A DNA stretch of 64,000 nucleotides. It comes from UBA5018 sp947463165. Lineage in GTDB: Bacteria > Cyanobacteriota > Cyanobacteriia > PCC-6307 > Cyanobiaceae. Both the position numbers and the translations under genes were made by a program. The first letter of the stretch is position 1, and the number at the start of each line of letters is the position of its first letter. This document shows positions 25,240 to 34,665 of the stretch, piece by piece. Where the stretch lies: contig CALRTY020000001.1 in the NCBI GenBank assembly GCA_943371245.1, positions 310,001 through 374,000 of the forward strand, in the 5' to 3' direction. The notes beneath the pieces were generated by a model. That model worked only from the letters and a program-made list of their open reading frames with translations. It was not told where the DNA came from and searched no databases.

Positions 25240-27009
25240 ATGAGCTCCCTCCTCGCCAACACCAAGCCCAAAGCTGCCCCAGAAATCCTGATGGTGGCCA
25301 ATGCTGCCGGCGAGGCTGTAGTAGTGAAGACTGTTACCCGCAAACCCAGACGTAAGCAAGACCCTGACTCTGAAAATTCCGCGACCACTACCGAGGGCAG
25401 CTCGGCCAATGGTGTCGTTAAGAAAGCAACCAAGAGCAGCAAGCCAAAAGCTGCTAAAGTAGTAGTCATTGATGGTGAAACAGTCACCAATCAAGCCGAT
25501 GTAGATGGCCAGTCCGCCACCACAAAAGCAGTCACTAAGAATTCAAGCACTAAAGCCAGTAGCGCTAAAGCCACTACCACTAAAGCTGGTGGTACTAAAA
25601 CCGCAAGCACGAAGGCTGCTAGCACAAAAACTGCCAGCACTAAAACTACCAGCGCGAAGAGTTCCAGCAGCAAAACAGCGGTCACCAAAGGCGCTGACAG
25701 CAAAACAGCAACCGGTAAGAGCGCTGCTGCCAAAGCTGATCCAAGCAAAGCTGTAGGCGGCAAGACAGCTGCCGTTAGTTCCTCAGCCAAGTCAGCGGCC
25801 ACCCCAAAACTAGCCACCACCAAGTCTGCCGCAGTCAAAGCAACCGCCAAAACGGCAACTACCACTAAAGCCGCAGCCGCCAAAGCTGCAACCGCCAAGG
25901 CCAAACCCGCAACCAAAGCCAAGCCCCTCGATAACGCAGTTGATCTTGATGCCGCTGCCGATGAATTAATCGATGCCGCTGAGCTCCCAGATCTTGAGGC
26001 TGAGGATGCAGGCAAGGATGACAAGAAAGTCTTGGCCAGCATCAAGGTGGGGCCGAAGGGAGTTTATACAGAAGATTCAATTCGGGTTTATCTGCAAGAG
26101 ATCGGTCGCATTCGTCTGCTGCGGCCCGATGAAGAGATTGAGTTGGCGCGCAAAATTGCCGACCTGCTACAGCTGGAGGAATTAGCCGCCCAGTTCGAGT
26201 CCGATCACGGTCACTTTCCCGATACCAAAGAGTGGGCGGTCCTGGTGGACATGCCCCTGGTGAAGTTCCGGCGGCGCCTGATGCTCGGCAGAAGGGCCAA
26301 GGAAAAAATGGTCCAGTCGAACCTACGACTAGTCGTATCTATTGCTAAAAAATATATGAATAGAGGCCTTTCCTTTCAAGATCTAATTCAAGAAGGGAGT
26401 CTTGGCCTAATCCGCGCAGCCGAAAAGTTTGACCACGAAAAGGGGTATAAATTCTCCACATATGCCACCTGGTGGATACGCCAGGCCATCACCCGGGCCA
26501 TTGCAGATCAATCGCGCACTATTCGCCTGCCAGTTCATCTATACGAAACCATATCCCGAATTAAGAAAACAACCAAAACTCTCTCCCAGGAGTTTGGCCG
26601 CAAGCCCACGGAAGAGGAGATTGCCGAAAGCATGGAAATGACCATTGAAAAGCTTCGGTTTATCGCCAAGTCTGCTCAGCTACCTATTTCCCTAGAAACT
26701 CCGATTGGCAAGGAGGAAGATTCACGCCTTGGTGATTTTATCGAAGCTGATATCGAAAATCCCGAGCAGGATGTAGCCAAAAATCTGTTGCGAGAAGATC
26801 TTGAGGGAGTGCTGGCTACTCTCAGCCCTCGGGAGCGCGATGTGTTGAGGCTGCGTTACGGCCTTGATGATGGCCGCATGAAAACCCTGGAGGAGATTGG
26901 TCAAATCTTCGATGTTACTCGCGAACGCATCCGTCAAATTGAGGCTAAGGCGCTGCGCAAGCTCCGCCATCCCAACCGCAATGGCGTGCTGAAGGAGTAC
27001 ATCAAGTAA
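25240..27009 (+). CDS. rpoD: Principal RNA polymerase sigma factor with long Lys-rich N-terminal repeat region
   Basis: 589 residues. From about residue 275 the protein is a standard cyanobacterial group 1 sigma factor: region 1.2 (SIRVYLQEIGRI), 2.1-2.4 (NLRLVVSIAKKYMNRGLSFQD; YATWWIRQAITRAI), region 3, and 4.2 (TRERIRQIEAKALRKLRHP). The first 270 residues are a low-complexity tail. Residues 99-178 (25534-25773) are 16 consecutive pentapeptides with Lys at the second place (TKASS, AKATT, TKTAS and so on), followed by looser Lys/Ala/Thr sequence to about 230 and then an acidic stretch (DLDAAADELIDAAELPDLEAED, in part) before the core. The basic tail resembles histone-H1-like tails in composition. 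Confidence 0.95.
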   Translation: MSSLLANTKPKAAPEILMVANAAGEAVVVKTVTRKPRRKQDPDSENSATTTEGSSANGVVKKATKSSKPKAAKVVVIDGETVTNQADVDGQSATTKAVTKNSSTKASSAKATTTKAGGTKTASTKAASTKTASTKTTSAKSSSSKTAVTKGADSKTATGKSAAAKADPSKAVGGKTAAVSSSAKSAATPKLATTKSAAVKATAKTATTTKAAAAKAATAKAKPATKAKPLDNAVDLDAAADELIDAAELPDLEAEDAGKDDKKVLASIKVGPKGVYTEDSIRVYLQEIGRIRLLRPDEEIELARKIADLLQLEELAAQFESDHGHFPDTKEWAVLVDMPLVKFRRRLMLGRRAKEKMVQSNLRLVVSIAKKYMNRGLSFQDLIQEGSLGLIRAAEKFDHEKGYKFSTYATWWIRQAITRAIADQSRTIRLPVHLYETISRIKKTTKTLSQEFGRKPTEEEIAESMEMTIEKLRFIAKSAQLPISLETPIGKEEDSRLGDFIEADIENPEQDVAKNLLREDLEGVLATLSPRERDVLRLRYGLDDGRMKTLEEIGQIFDVTRERIRQIEAKALRKLRHPNRNGVLKEYIK

Positions 27010-27314
27010 GCCTGCTGGCTTACCTGATCGGAGCTCCTGTCCACATTAAGACCTGGGCAAGAGGCCTAACCCAAGCCCAGGCGAAAACCACGAACACAAA
27101 CCAAACCACAGCTCCTGCCAATCCCGCCCATTTCAATACTGGCCACCGCAATATCTTTTTACAACATCAATTCTTCAATGCCACCCATTACAATTCACTT
27201 GTCACATTTTTATCTCTCGTATTGTTGTGATTAGAAACATCGCCAGCCTTACCGTTAATTTACTATAACTTTTTGACCTGACCTCTTTACACTGTAACTT
27301 TCAACGCTGCTAAT
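27010..27314. other. AT-rich spacer between rpoD and the glycosylation cassette
   Basis: 305 bp, more AT-rich than its surroundings (ATATCTTTTTACAAC, TTAATTTACTATAACTT). It probably holds the promoter of the GT2 gene; TACTATAACT near 27261 is a possible -10 region. No terminator hairpin for rpoD is evident. Confidence 0.45.
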
Positions 27315-28475
27315 TTGCAGGCCGATTTCGCCCCAGCCCCCGGACACGTCCTAAAACCCGCGGCACCTGGCTCAAACCCAAGCATCCGGCTCTCAGTCGT
27401 ATTGCCCAGCTTTAACGAGCGGGGCACTATTGAGCATGTGATCGAGCAATTATTAGTGCTACGCCAGCTATTTTTATTGGAGGTTTTAGTAGTCGACGAC
27501 GACTCCCCCGATGGCACCGCCGAATTGGTACGTCAATTGGCGCGCCAGGAGCCCTGTTTAAAACTGATCCGCAGGGTGGGCAGGTCTGGGCTGGCGAGCG
27601 CCATAAAGGAGGGCCTGCTCAATGCCACCGGTGATGTCGCCCTGGTTATGGACAGTGATGGCCAACACGAGCCAGCGGCAGTGCAGCGGGCCGTAACCAC
27701 CTTGCTGGAGGGTAACTGGGATCTAGTGGTTGGTAGTCGCTTCCATCCCGAGGCGGAGATTCAGGGGCTCAGCAACCGGCGGGAGCTGGGTTCCTCCTGG
27801 GCCAATGCCAGCGCCCGCTTAAGCCTTCCAGGCATTTATGCCGAGTTGAGTGATTACATGAGTGGCTTTTTTGCATTACAACTCGATCCCATACTGCCGC
27901 TACTGAGAGCAGTTGATGTAAATGGATTTAAGTTTCTCTATGAACTGCTTGCGGTTAGCCGAGGACGGCTGAGGGTGGTGGATATACCGCTTAATTTTCA
28001 GCCCCGCAGCTCTGGCAGTTCTAAATTGGATTTGGCTATCTTCTGGGATTTTCTAATCTCCATGCTGCATACCTATAGTCTGCGGCTGGTGCCCCGCCGG
28101 GCGATCAGCTTTGCCCTGGTGGGGGCAAGCGGCGTGGTTGTGCAGTTAGTTGTCTGTCAATTACTAATGGCCTGGGCCGCCATGAGCTTCAGCCATGCCC
28201 TGCCCTTTGCCGTGGTGGTTTCCGCCAGTTCAAATTACTTAATCAACAACGCTCTCACCTTCCGCTTTCAACGCCTGCAGGGGTCAGCACTGCTACGGGG
28301 CCTGTTCAAGTTCCTGCTGGTTTCCTCCCTGCCGGTGCTGGCCAACGTGGGCCTGGCCTCCGCCTTTTATGACTTCGTGTCACGGGACGCCATCTGGGCC
28401 CAGCTGGCCGGAATCCTGGTGGTATTCGTGTGGAACTATGCCGCCTCCAGCCGCCTGGTCTGGAACACGCCTTAA
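27315..28475 (+). CDS. Polyprenyl-phosphate glycosyltransferase (GT2, Dpm1/GtrB-like) fused to a GtrA-type membrane domain
   Basis: 386 residues. Residues 25-250 are a GT2 fold: LSVVLPSFNERGTIE, VVDDDSPDGTAELV (DDD), then ALVMDSDGQHEP (the DxD-like metal site). Residues 255-385 hold four membrane helices typical of GtrA (ISFALVGASGVVVQLVV; SNYLINNALTFRFQ). Relatives load a sugar onto polyprenyl phosphate, and GtrA domains are thought to flip it. A stop at 27279-27281 and no ATG leave TTG 27315 as the only plausible start. It leads the cassette with the GT83-like and PAP2 genes. Confidence 0.88.
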   Translation: MQADFAPAPGHVLKPAAPGSNPSIRLSVVLPSFNERGTIEHVIEQLLVLRQLFLLEVLVVDDDSPDGTAELVRQLARQEPCLKLIRRVGRSGLASAIKEGLLNATGDVALVMDSDGQHEPAAVQRAVTTLLEGNWDLVVGSRFHPEAEIQGLSNRRELGSSWANASARLSLPGIYAELSDYMSGFFALQLDPILPLLRAVDVNGFKFLYELLAVSRGRLRVVDIPLNFQPRSSGSSKLDLAIFWDFLISMLHTYSLRLVPRRAISFALVGASGVVVQLVVCQLLMAWAAMSFSHALPFAVVVSASSNYLINNALTFRFQRLQGSALLRGLFKFLLVSSLPVLANVGLASAFYDFVSRDAIWAQLAGILVVFVWNYAASSRLVWNTP

Positions 28476-28558
28476 AGTTTTCTGTCTGTTGTCCAGAAGA
28501 CATCGCCTTGGCTAAGCAGGACACGGACGCCTCCAAACTTTCCGTGACTGCCAGGGCC

Positions 28559-30415
28559 ATGCAGGTCAACCAGGCGTCAGTTGAATCGCAGACCCTGGCA
28601 GCCCAGCTAGCGCCAGACGCCCTTGGCGGCTCAGGCGCTAAATCGGTGGGATTACCGATTGCAGGGATCGCCGCCTGGCCGCCAGCGGCGCTGGTGGGCT
28701 TGGCCCTACTGGGCCTCTGCTGGCTGGCCTTGTTCAACGGGCTGGGAAGCCTGGGTCTGATGGACAAGACCGAGGCCCTGTTCGTGGAGGTGGCCCACCA
28801 GATGCTGCTGCGGGATGACTGGGTCACCCCGATCTGGAACGGCAGCCCTTTTTTCGATTACCCGGTCTGGGGCTACTGGATGGTGGCCCTCAGCTTTCGC
28901 TTGTTTGGCATCAGTGAATGGGCGGCGCGGCTACCAGGGGCCTTGGCCGCCACTGCCGTGGTGATAGCCAGTTTCGGGCTGCTCTGCTGCCTGGTGCCTG
29001 CCAGAGCCCAAGGCGGCAGCCAGCGCCTGGGCACCGCCCTACTCGGGGCCTCGCTGCTGGCCACCACACCGGGCTGGATCGGCTGGGGCCGCACCGCCAC
29101 CACAGACATGTTTCTGGCCAGTGCGATCACCCTTGCCCTCTATGGGTTTGCGCTGGTGGAACTGGCTCCGCCAGGTTCGGCTGATCGTTGGCGGCAGCCT
29201 CTGGGCAAGGTTTGCCTGGCCGGCTTCTGTGGCATCGCCGTACTGGCCAAGGGACCGGTTGGTCTACTGCTGCCGGGCTTGGTGATCGGCAGCTTCTTGA
29301 GCTTGAGGGGTGGCTGGCGGCGCTGGCTGGCGCCTGGACCGCTGGCGGCCATGGCCGCTCTGTTTTTTGGCATTTGTCTGCCCTGGTATTGGCTGGCCGC
29401 TGTGGTTAATGGCCAGGCATTCCTGGGGGGCTTTCTCGGCTTTAGCAACCTGCAGCGCTTCACCTCGGTGCTCTACGCCCACCCGGGACCCGTGTGGTTC
29501 TATCTTCCCTGGCTGTTGATTCTGGTTTTTCCCTGGTCGCCATTTCTGCCCTTGGCGATCGCCCGCAGTCGCTTTTGGCAGCCCAGCAATTGGCGTCGCC
29601 TCAAGGGCGACGAGGCGCTGCCCCTGCTGCTGGTGATTTGGTTGGGGGTGATCCTGGCCTTCTTCTCAGCGGCCGCCACCAAATTACCCGGCTATATCCT
29701 GCCGGCCCTGCCAGCAGCAACAATGTTGGTGGCCTGGCTATTCAACGCACCTGGAGCGGCAGGCCAGGGCTGGGCCCTGAAGCTCTCGGGCGGTGTGGGC
29801 GCGGTGATCCTGGCCCTGGCGGCGACGGCGGTGGCCCTAGCCCCCGATCTGCTGGCCAGCGATCCCGCCTATCCGCAACTTGCCGCTGCCCTGGGCCAAT
29901 CTGGCCTGCCCTTGGCCCTGGCGGCAATCCTGGGCCTCACCGCCATTGGCTGCTTCACACTGCTGGGGCTGGACAAGCCAAAGCATTTATGGATAGTAAA
30001 TCTGGCTGGTTTCCTAACCCTGCTGGCGGTGGTGATCGCCCCGCTGGCAGACCTACTCAATCGCCAGCGTCAGCAACCTCTACAGGCGATTCAAATACAA
30101 GCCGGCCGTTTGATCCAGCCGGGTGAACCGCTTTGGGTGATCGGCACGCGCCGATACAGCACATTGTTCTACGCAAAACGTCGGGCCGTATTTCTCGGTG
30201 ATGCCCCAGAGGCCCGCAAACAACTTGCCAGCGCCCCGGCTGCCGTGGGCGTGCAGCCCAGCACCAGATCGGTGCTGCTATTAGGTGATAGAGCTGATAT
30301 AGCCGGTTTTGGACCAGCTTCCGCCCAACTGCAACTGCTGGCCAAACGCGGCGAACAGGAGCTCTGGCGCCTGTTGCTGTCGCCAGCTGGGCCAGGGGCT
30401 GGAGGAGCGAACTGA
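28559..30415 (+). CDS. ArnT/GT83-like integral membrane glycosyltransferase
   Basis: 618 residues with about 11-13 membrane helices. The first loop MDKTEALFVEVAHQMLLRDDWVTPIWNG and FFDYPVWGYWM match the acidic first periplasmic loop of the ArnT/PMT family, which takes a sugar from polyprenyl-P-sugar outside the membrane. ATKLPGYILPALPA in the later part is also family-like. I chose ATG 28559 because the longer frame (to 28430) overlaps the GT2 gene. Acceptor unknown: lipid A, another lipid or a protein are all possible. The stop overlaps the PAP2 start. Confidence 0.85.
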   Translation: MQVNQASVESQTLAAQLAPDALGGSGAKSVGLPIAGIAAWPPAALVGLALLGLCWLALFNGLGSLGLMDKTEALFVEVAHQMLLRDDWVTPIWNGSPFFDYPVWGYWMVALSFRLFGISEWAARLPGALAATAVVIASFGLLCCLVPARAQGGSQRLGTALLGASLLATTPGWIGWGRTATTDMFLASAITLALYGFALVELAPPGSADRWRQPLGKVCLAGFCGIAVLAKGPVGLLLPGLVIGSFLSLRGGWRRWLAPGPLAAMAALFFGICLPWYWLAAVVNGQAFLGGFLGFSNLQRFTSVLYAHPGPVWFYLPWLLILVFPWSPFLPLAIARSRFWQPSNWRRLKGDEALPLLLVIWLGVILAFFSAAATKLPGYILPALPAATMLVAWLFNAPGAAGQGWALKLSGGVGAVILALAATAVALAPDLLASDPAYPQLAAALGQSGLPLALAAILGLTAIGCFTLLGLDKPKHLWIVNLAGFLTLLAVVIAPLADLLNRQRQQPLQAIQIQAGRLIQPGEPLWVIGTRRYSTLFYAKRRAVFLGDAPEARKQLASAPAAVGVQPSTRSVLLLGDRADIAGFGPASAQLQLLAKRGEQELWRLLLSPAGPGAGGAN

Positions 30416-31068
30416 TGACAATGCCAGCCCCAATCCGCCCCCGCGACTTGCTGGTGCCCCTAACTTCCCTAGCGCTGGCATTTGCCCTGGGCGCGGCAGT
30501 AGCCAAGGGCGAAACGCCAAACATCGACCAACAGATACTGGCCTGGATTAGCGTCAATATCACTGGCATGGCTCGACTTTTCCTGACCAGTATATACAAA
30601 GCAAGCGGGGTGGCCGCAACTTTTCTTCTTGTATTGACAGCAATAATATATCTGCTTGTATCGCGACGTTGGCGGGATCTAGCCATGCTGGCGATGGCCA
30701 CTGGAGGTATCCTTGTGATTGTTGATATGCTGCTAAAACCACATTTCGATCGGGCCCGCCCCCCTGCAGCCCTGATCGCCCTTGACGGCCATAGTTTTCC
30801 CAGCGGCCATGCCGCAGGTGGGATTGTTTTCTATTTCGCCCTAGTGGCAATTCTCTCTGTAGGTCATCCCAAGCGCAGGCTTCCCCTGGCTTTGCTGGCC
30901 GTGATCTGGGTGGCCCTGGTGTGGTTCAGCACCCTGGTGGTACGAGCCCACTGGCCCTCGGATCTGATTGCTGGCGGCGCGGTTGGAGTGGCCTGGCTGA
31001 GCCTTTGCCTGGCATGGTGGCGCAGTTCTACGCGAGTTTTAGTAGCCGATGGCCGCCCACCTTGCTGA
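30415..31068 (+). CDS. PAP2-family membrane phosphatase
   Basis: 217 residues, about five or six membrane helices. The three acid-phosphatase motifs are present: KPHFDRARP, PSGH (in HSFPSGHAAGG) and RAHWPSD. Such enzymes dephosphorylate polyprenyl diphosphate or phospholipids on the outer side of the membrane. The start overlaps the GT83 stop (TGATG type) and the 3' end overlaps the DUF1824 gene by 20 bp. In context it could recycle the lipid carrier used by the two upstream transferases. Confidence 0.88.
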   Translation: MTMPAPIRPRDLLVPLTSLALAFALGAAVAKGETPNIDQQILAWISVNITGMARLFLTSIYKASGVAATFLLVLTAIIYLLVSRRWRDLAMLAMATGGILVIVDMLLKPHFDRARPPAALIALDGHSFPSGHAAGGIVFYFALVAILSVGHPKRRLPLALLAVIWVALVWFSTLVVRAHWPSDLIAGGAVGVAWLSLCLAWWRSSTRVLVADGRPPC

Positions 31069-31447
31069 TCTGCGCGGCCTGCGCAGTGCCCCCGTCATCA
31101 ATGCCGATCAGCGGCAAGCACTGATTGCTGAACTCAAATCCCTGCTAGCCGCCTGTGAGTGGTTCACCATTGGCGTGATGGCCCCCAGCGGCATCACTGC
31201 CCTGCGGGCCCTGCGCGACTGCGAACAGGCCCTTGGCTGGCAACCACTGCAAGCGGATCCGGCCAGTGGCCTGGCCGAGGACATGCCGATGGGGGTGTTT
31301 CTCAAGGGCAACCAGGGCACTGGGCGCTATCAACTCAGGCCTGAGCAGGGTTTGGGAGAGGGGCTGCTGATCAGTGGCCACTGCGCCAGCGACCCCAGCG
31401 CCGAGGACACCTGGGGACCACTGCCCCTGGATTTGTTCTGCTCGTAG
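31049..31447 (+). CDS. DUF1824 protein
   Basis: 132 residues with the cyanobacterial DUF1824 pattern (LLAACEWFTIGVMAPSG; ALRDCEQALGW; GVFLKGNQGTGRYQLR). Function unknown. It overlaps the PAP2 gene by 20 bp and is followed at 35 bp by hemC, with which I recall it being a frequent neighbour in picocyanobacteria. Confidence 0.82.
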   Translation: MAAHLADLRGLRSAPVINADQRQALIAELKSLLAACEWFTIGVMAPSGITALRALRDCEQALGWQPLQADPASGLAEDMPMGVFLKGNQGTGRYQLRPEQGLGEGLLISGHCASDPSAEDTWGPLPLDLFCS

Positions 31448-31482
31448 GCTGGGCGGCTGTGCCTGAACCACCTTCGCCCTCG

Positions 31483-32460
31483 ATGGCCAAACTCCTGCGC
31501 ATCGCCTCACGCCGCAGCCAGCTGGCCATGGTGCAAACCCACTGGGTGCGCGATGAGCTGGTCAAGGCCCATCCAAATCTGGAGGTCAGCATCGAGGCGA
31601 TGGCCACCCAGGGGGACAAGATCCTCGATGTGGCTCTGGCCAAGATCGGCGACAAGGGCCTGTTCACCAAAGAACTGGAGGCCCAAATGCTGGTGGACCA
31701 GGCCGATATTGCGGTGCACAGCCTCAAGGACCTGCCCACCAACCTCCCCGAGGGCCTGATGCTGGGCTGCATCACCGAACGGGAGGATCCGGCCGATGCC
31801 CTGGTGGTGCACCAAAAGCACCAGGACAAAACTTTGGCCACCCTGCCGGAGGGCAGTGTGGTGGGCACCAGCTCCCTGCGTCGCCTGGCCCAACTGCGCC
31901 ATCACTACCCGCAGCTGCTCTTCAAAGACGTGCGTGGCAATGTGATCACGAGGCTTGAGAAGCTCGATGCCGGCGAGTTCGACTGTCTGATCCTGGCCGC
32001 CGCCGGCCTGGGGCGCTTGGGCCTGGGCGATCGCATCCATGAGTTGATCGATGCCTCGATCTCCCTCCACGCCGTGGGCCAGGGAGCACTGGGCATCGAA
32101 TGTCGCCAAGGCGATGCCGACGTGCTCGCCCAAATCAAGCTGCTGGAGCACCTGCCCACGGCCCGCCGCTGCCTGGCCGAGCGGGCCTTTCTGCGCGAAT
32201 TGGAAGGCGGCTGTCAGGTGCCGATCGGCGTCAACAGCAGCTTCGCTGAGGCCGGTGGCGATGCCAGCACTGGCGGCCAGGAGTTGATTCTCACCGGCAT
32301 GGTGGCCAGCCTTGATGGCAGCAAGCTGATTCGCGATCAGGCCCGCGGTGCCGCGGAGGATCCCGAGTCGATTGGCATTGCCCTGGCCTTGAAGCTGCGC
32401 GAGCAGGGGGCCGGCGAGATCCTGGAGCAAATCTTTGCCGACGTCCGCCCCCAAGCCTGA
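31483..32460 (+). CDS. hemC: Porphobilinogen deaminase (hydroxymethylbilane synthase)
   Basis: Polymerises four porphobilinogens for heme, chlorophyll and bilins. LRIASRRSQLAMVQTHWV, KIGDKGLFTKELE, VHSLKDLPT and GTSSLRRLAQL are family signatures, and the dipyrromethane-anchoring Cys is in LEGGCQVPIG. ATG 31483 (MAKLLRIAS) gives 325 residues; a GTG at 31459 would add eight. Its relatives usually lie next to rpoD; here three glycosylation genes separate them. Confidence 0.95.
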   Translation: MAKLLRIASRRSQLAMVQTHWVRDELVKAHPNLEVSIEAMATQGDKILDVALAKIGDKGLFTKELEAQMLVDQADIAVHSLKDLPTNLPEGLMLGCITEREDPADALVVHQKHQDKTLATLPEGSVVGTSSLRRLAQLRHHYPQLLFKDVRGNVITRLEKLDAGEFDCLILAAAGLGRLGLGDRIHELIDASISLHAVGQGALGIECRQGDADVLAQIKLLEHLPTARRCLAERAFLRELEGGCQVPIGVNSSFAEAGGDASTGGQELILTGMVASLDGSKLIRDQARGAAEDPESIGIALALKLREQGAGEILEQIFADVRPQA

Positions 32461-32551
32461 CCCCGACCTGCAGAGCGGCGTCGCTGGCCTGCATGGACAG
32501 CCAGGGGCAATCCAGCCGCCCTTGGGCAACCTGGCGGCCGCAGGAGCGCGT

Positions 32552-34642
32552 ATGGATAGCGAACCCGGGGCCCTGCCATTCCAATGGAACCTGCTGGCCT
32601 GGGCCGCCTTGGTGGGAGTGCTTTCAGGTTTGGCGGTGGTGGCTTTCCACGAGTTGTTGGGATTTATCAATAACGGGCTTTTTGGTCCGTTCATTGAGTG
32701 GCTGCTGAATCTGGCGCGCGGCTCGAGCGCGAATTTGCCACCGCCGGTACTGCCGTTACCCCAGGTTCCCAGCCCTGCCGAAACCAGCACGCCACTGAAT
32801 GCCTTGCTGCAGATCGGCCTAGGCGGGCTGGGTTTCTTACCGCCGCCGCCCACGATTCCCCAACCACCAGCTGAAGTGGTGTTGGTATCCACCGCTTCCC
32901 TACCCGACTGGTTGCGCCTCTGGCCCGTGGTGGTGGTACCCACCCTGGGCGGCTATGCCATGGGTCTGCTGCGCCGCTATGGCGGCCCTCTGGGCCCTGG
33001 TTTACCCAGCCTGATGGCCATGGCAGACGGGGCCATGCGGGCGGCCCCCAAATTGCCTCTGCAAAGACTGCTGGGGGCCTCCCTCAGCCTTGGCAGTGGC
33101 GCCTCCCTGGGGCCTGAGGGTCCCAGTGTGGAGAGTGGCGGCAACATTGGCCTGTGGGTGGCCCTGCGAGCTCGGCTCACCCCCGAGAGCCAGAAGACGC
33201 TGGTGGCGGCTGGGGCAGCGGCGGGCTTGGCCGCTGGCTTCAAGGCGCCAATCGCCGGGGTGTTCTTTGCCTTTGAGGGCAGCTTCCGGGCGATTCCAGG
33301 CCGGCCCAGCCTGCGGGCGGTTCTGGTGGCCGCTGTGGCCTCCACGCTGGTTACCCAGCTGCTACTGGGCGATCAGCCGATCCTGCGCTTACCCGCCTAT
33401 GAAGTGCGCTCGCCGCTGGAGCTGCCCCTCTATCTCGGCTTGGGGGTAGTGGCCAGCTTGATGTCCTGGGGGCTGGTGAGTTTGCTTGCCCTGGGGCGCA
33501 GCACTGCCATGCAGAACTTGATTCGCCGATTACCGCCAGGTTTTGCCACGGCATTTGGCGGCATGGCGGTGGGTCTGCTAGCCCTGGTCTTTCCCCAGGT
33601 ACTGGGGGTTGGTTACGACACCATTGAGGCCCTGCTCGGCAGAGATGGGGGGCTACCCCTGCTCACTTTGCTAATGCTGCTTGTAGTTAAGTTAATTGCT
33701 ACGGGCCTTAGCAATGCCACAGGATTTGTGGGCGGAGGCTTTGCTCCAGCTCTGTTTTTAGGGGCGGTGCTTGGCAACTGCTACGGTCAATTTCTAGGTG
33801 ATAGTGGCTTGCATCTACCGGTGGCGGAACCACCCGCTTACGCCATGGTGGGCATGGCGGCAGTGCTGGCGGGTAGCGCCAGGGCACCACTCACCGCCAT
33901 GCTGCTGCTATTTGAACTCACCCGCGATATTCGGATCGTGTTGCCGCTGATGGCTGCGGCCGGTTTGAGTGCCGCCTTGGTAGAGCGTTGGCAGGGGCTA
34001 AATGACCCGGGCCTGCTGGGACCAGATCCCGTGGAGGAACAGCGCCGTCGGATCCTGGCAAATCTTGCCGTGGCTGAGGCCTTTGATGCCGAGGCCCCCC
34101 TGGTGCTACAGGCTGAAACCCCCGCCCAGGAGGCCCTTGCCCAGCTAGTCAATTCCCGCAGTCACTGCTTGGTAGTGGCCGATGGACCCTGGGCAATAGG
34201 CCTAGTCACACTTTCGGATTTACAAAGAGCCCTGGCAATTGACCTATCGCAAAATGTTCAAATTCCCAGCAAGATGCCTCAAAATTCTCCTCAAGTAAAT
34301 CAACCATTCTTCAACTCTCTATCAAACAATACTTCTAGCCCCGCTACTTTTTCGAGCGTCGCATTGAGCGATTGCCGCAGAGCTGACCTGGTTTGGCTAC
34401 CCCTGGAGGCTCAGCTACTACAATTAGAGGATCAACTCACACCAAATGGACTGCGTCAATTACCTGTTTTTGATGTGCCAGGACTGCAGGTGGGAGCCCT
34501 GCCAGTGGGAATGCCAAATTCAGGCCTACCCATAGACAAACTGCGGGGTTTGGCCAGCCGAGATGGCATGGCCCTTGCCCTGGCCAGGATCCAGGCGCAA
34601 CAACTACCCACAACTTCCCCATTGACCGATGCAAAGAATTAA
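32552..34642 (+). CDS. ClC-family chloride channel or transporter with CBS domains
   Basis: 696 residues from ATG 32552 (a TTG at 32435 overlapping hemC is the alternative). ClC motifs: GGPLGPGLPSLMAMA, the gating-glutamate motif GPEGPSV, and GGGFAPALFLGAVLG. The loop after the first helix is long and Pro-rich. The C-terminal 170 residues form a CBS pair interrupted by an Asn/Ser/Gln-rich insert (about 34255-34365), AT-rich unlike the rest. Whether it is a channel or an H+/Cl- exchanger cannot be read from this alone. The convergent ppa gene lies beyond a perfect hairpin. Confidence 0.92.
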   Translation: MDSEPGALPFQWNLLAWAALVGVLSGLAVVAFHELLGFINNGLFGPFIEWLLNLARGSSANLPPPVLPLPQVPSPAETSTPLNALLQIGLGGLGFLPPPPTIPQPPAEVVLVSTASLPDWLRLWPVVVVPTLGGYAMGLLRRYGGPLGPGLPSLMAMADGAMRAAPKLPLQRLLGASLSLGSGASLGPEGPSVESGGNIGLWVALRARLTPESQKTLVAAGAAAGLAAGFKAPIAGVFFAFEGSFRAIPGRPSLRAVLVAAVASTLVTQLLLGDQPILRLPAYEVRSPLELPLYLGLGVVASLMSWGLVSLLALGRSTAMQNLIRRLPPGFATAFGGMAVGLLALVFPQVLGVGYDTIEALLGRDGGLPLLTLLMLLVVKLIATGLSNATGFVGGGFAPALFLGAVLGNCYGQFLGDSGLHLPVAEPPAYAMVGMAAVLAGSARAPLTAMLLLFELTRDIRIVLPLMAAAGLSAALVERWQGLNDPGLLGPDPVEEQRRRILANLAVAEAFDAEAPLVLQAETPAQEALAQLVNSRSHCLVVADGPWAIGLVTLSDLQRALAIDLSQNVQIPSKMPQNSPQVNQPFFNSLSNNTSSPATFSSVALSDCRRADLVWLPLEAQLLQLEDQLTPNGLRQLPVFDVPGLQVGALPVGMPNSGLPIDKLRGLASRDGMALALARIQAQQLPTTSPLTDAKN

Positions 34643-34665
34643 CCAATGATCAGAATTAACTAACT

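Noticed and set aside
31507..32943. 478-codon minus-strand frame
   Set aside because: Lies across hemC and the start of clc on the other strand; composition is a mirror of GC-rich codons and no motif is recognisable.
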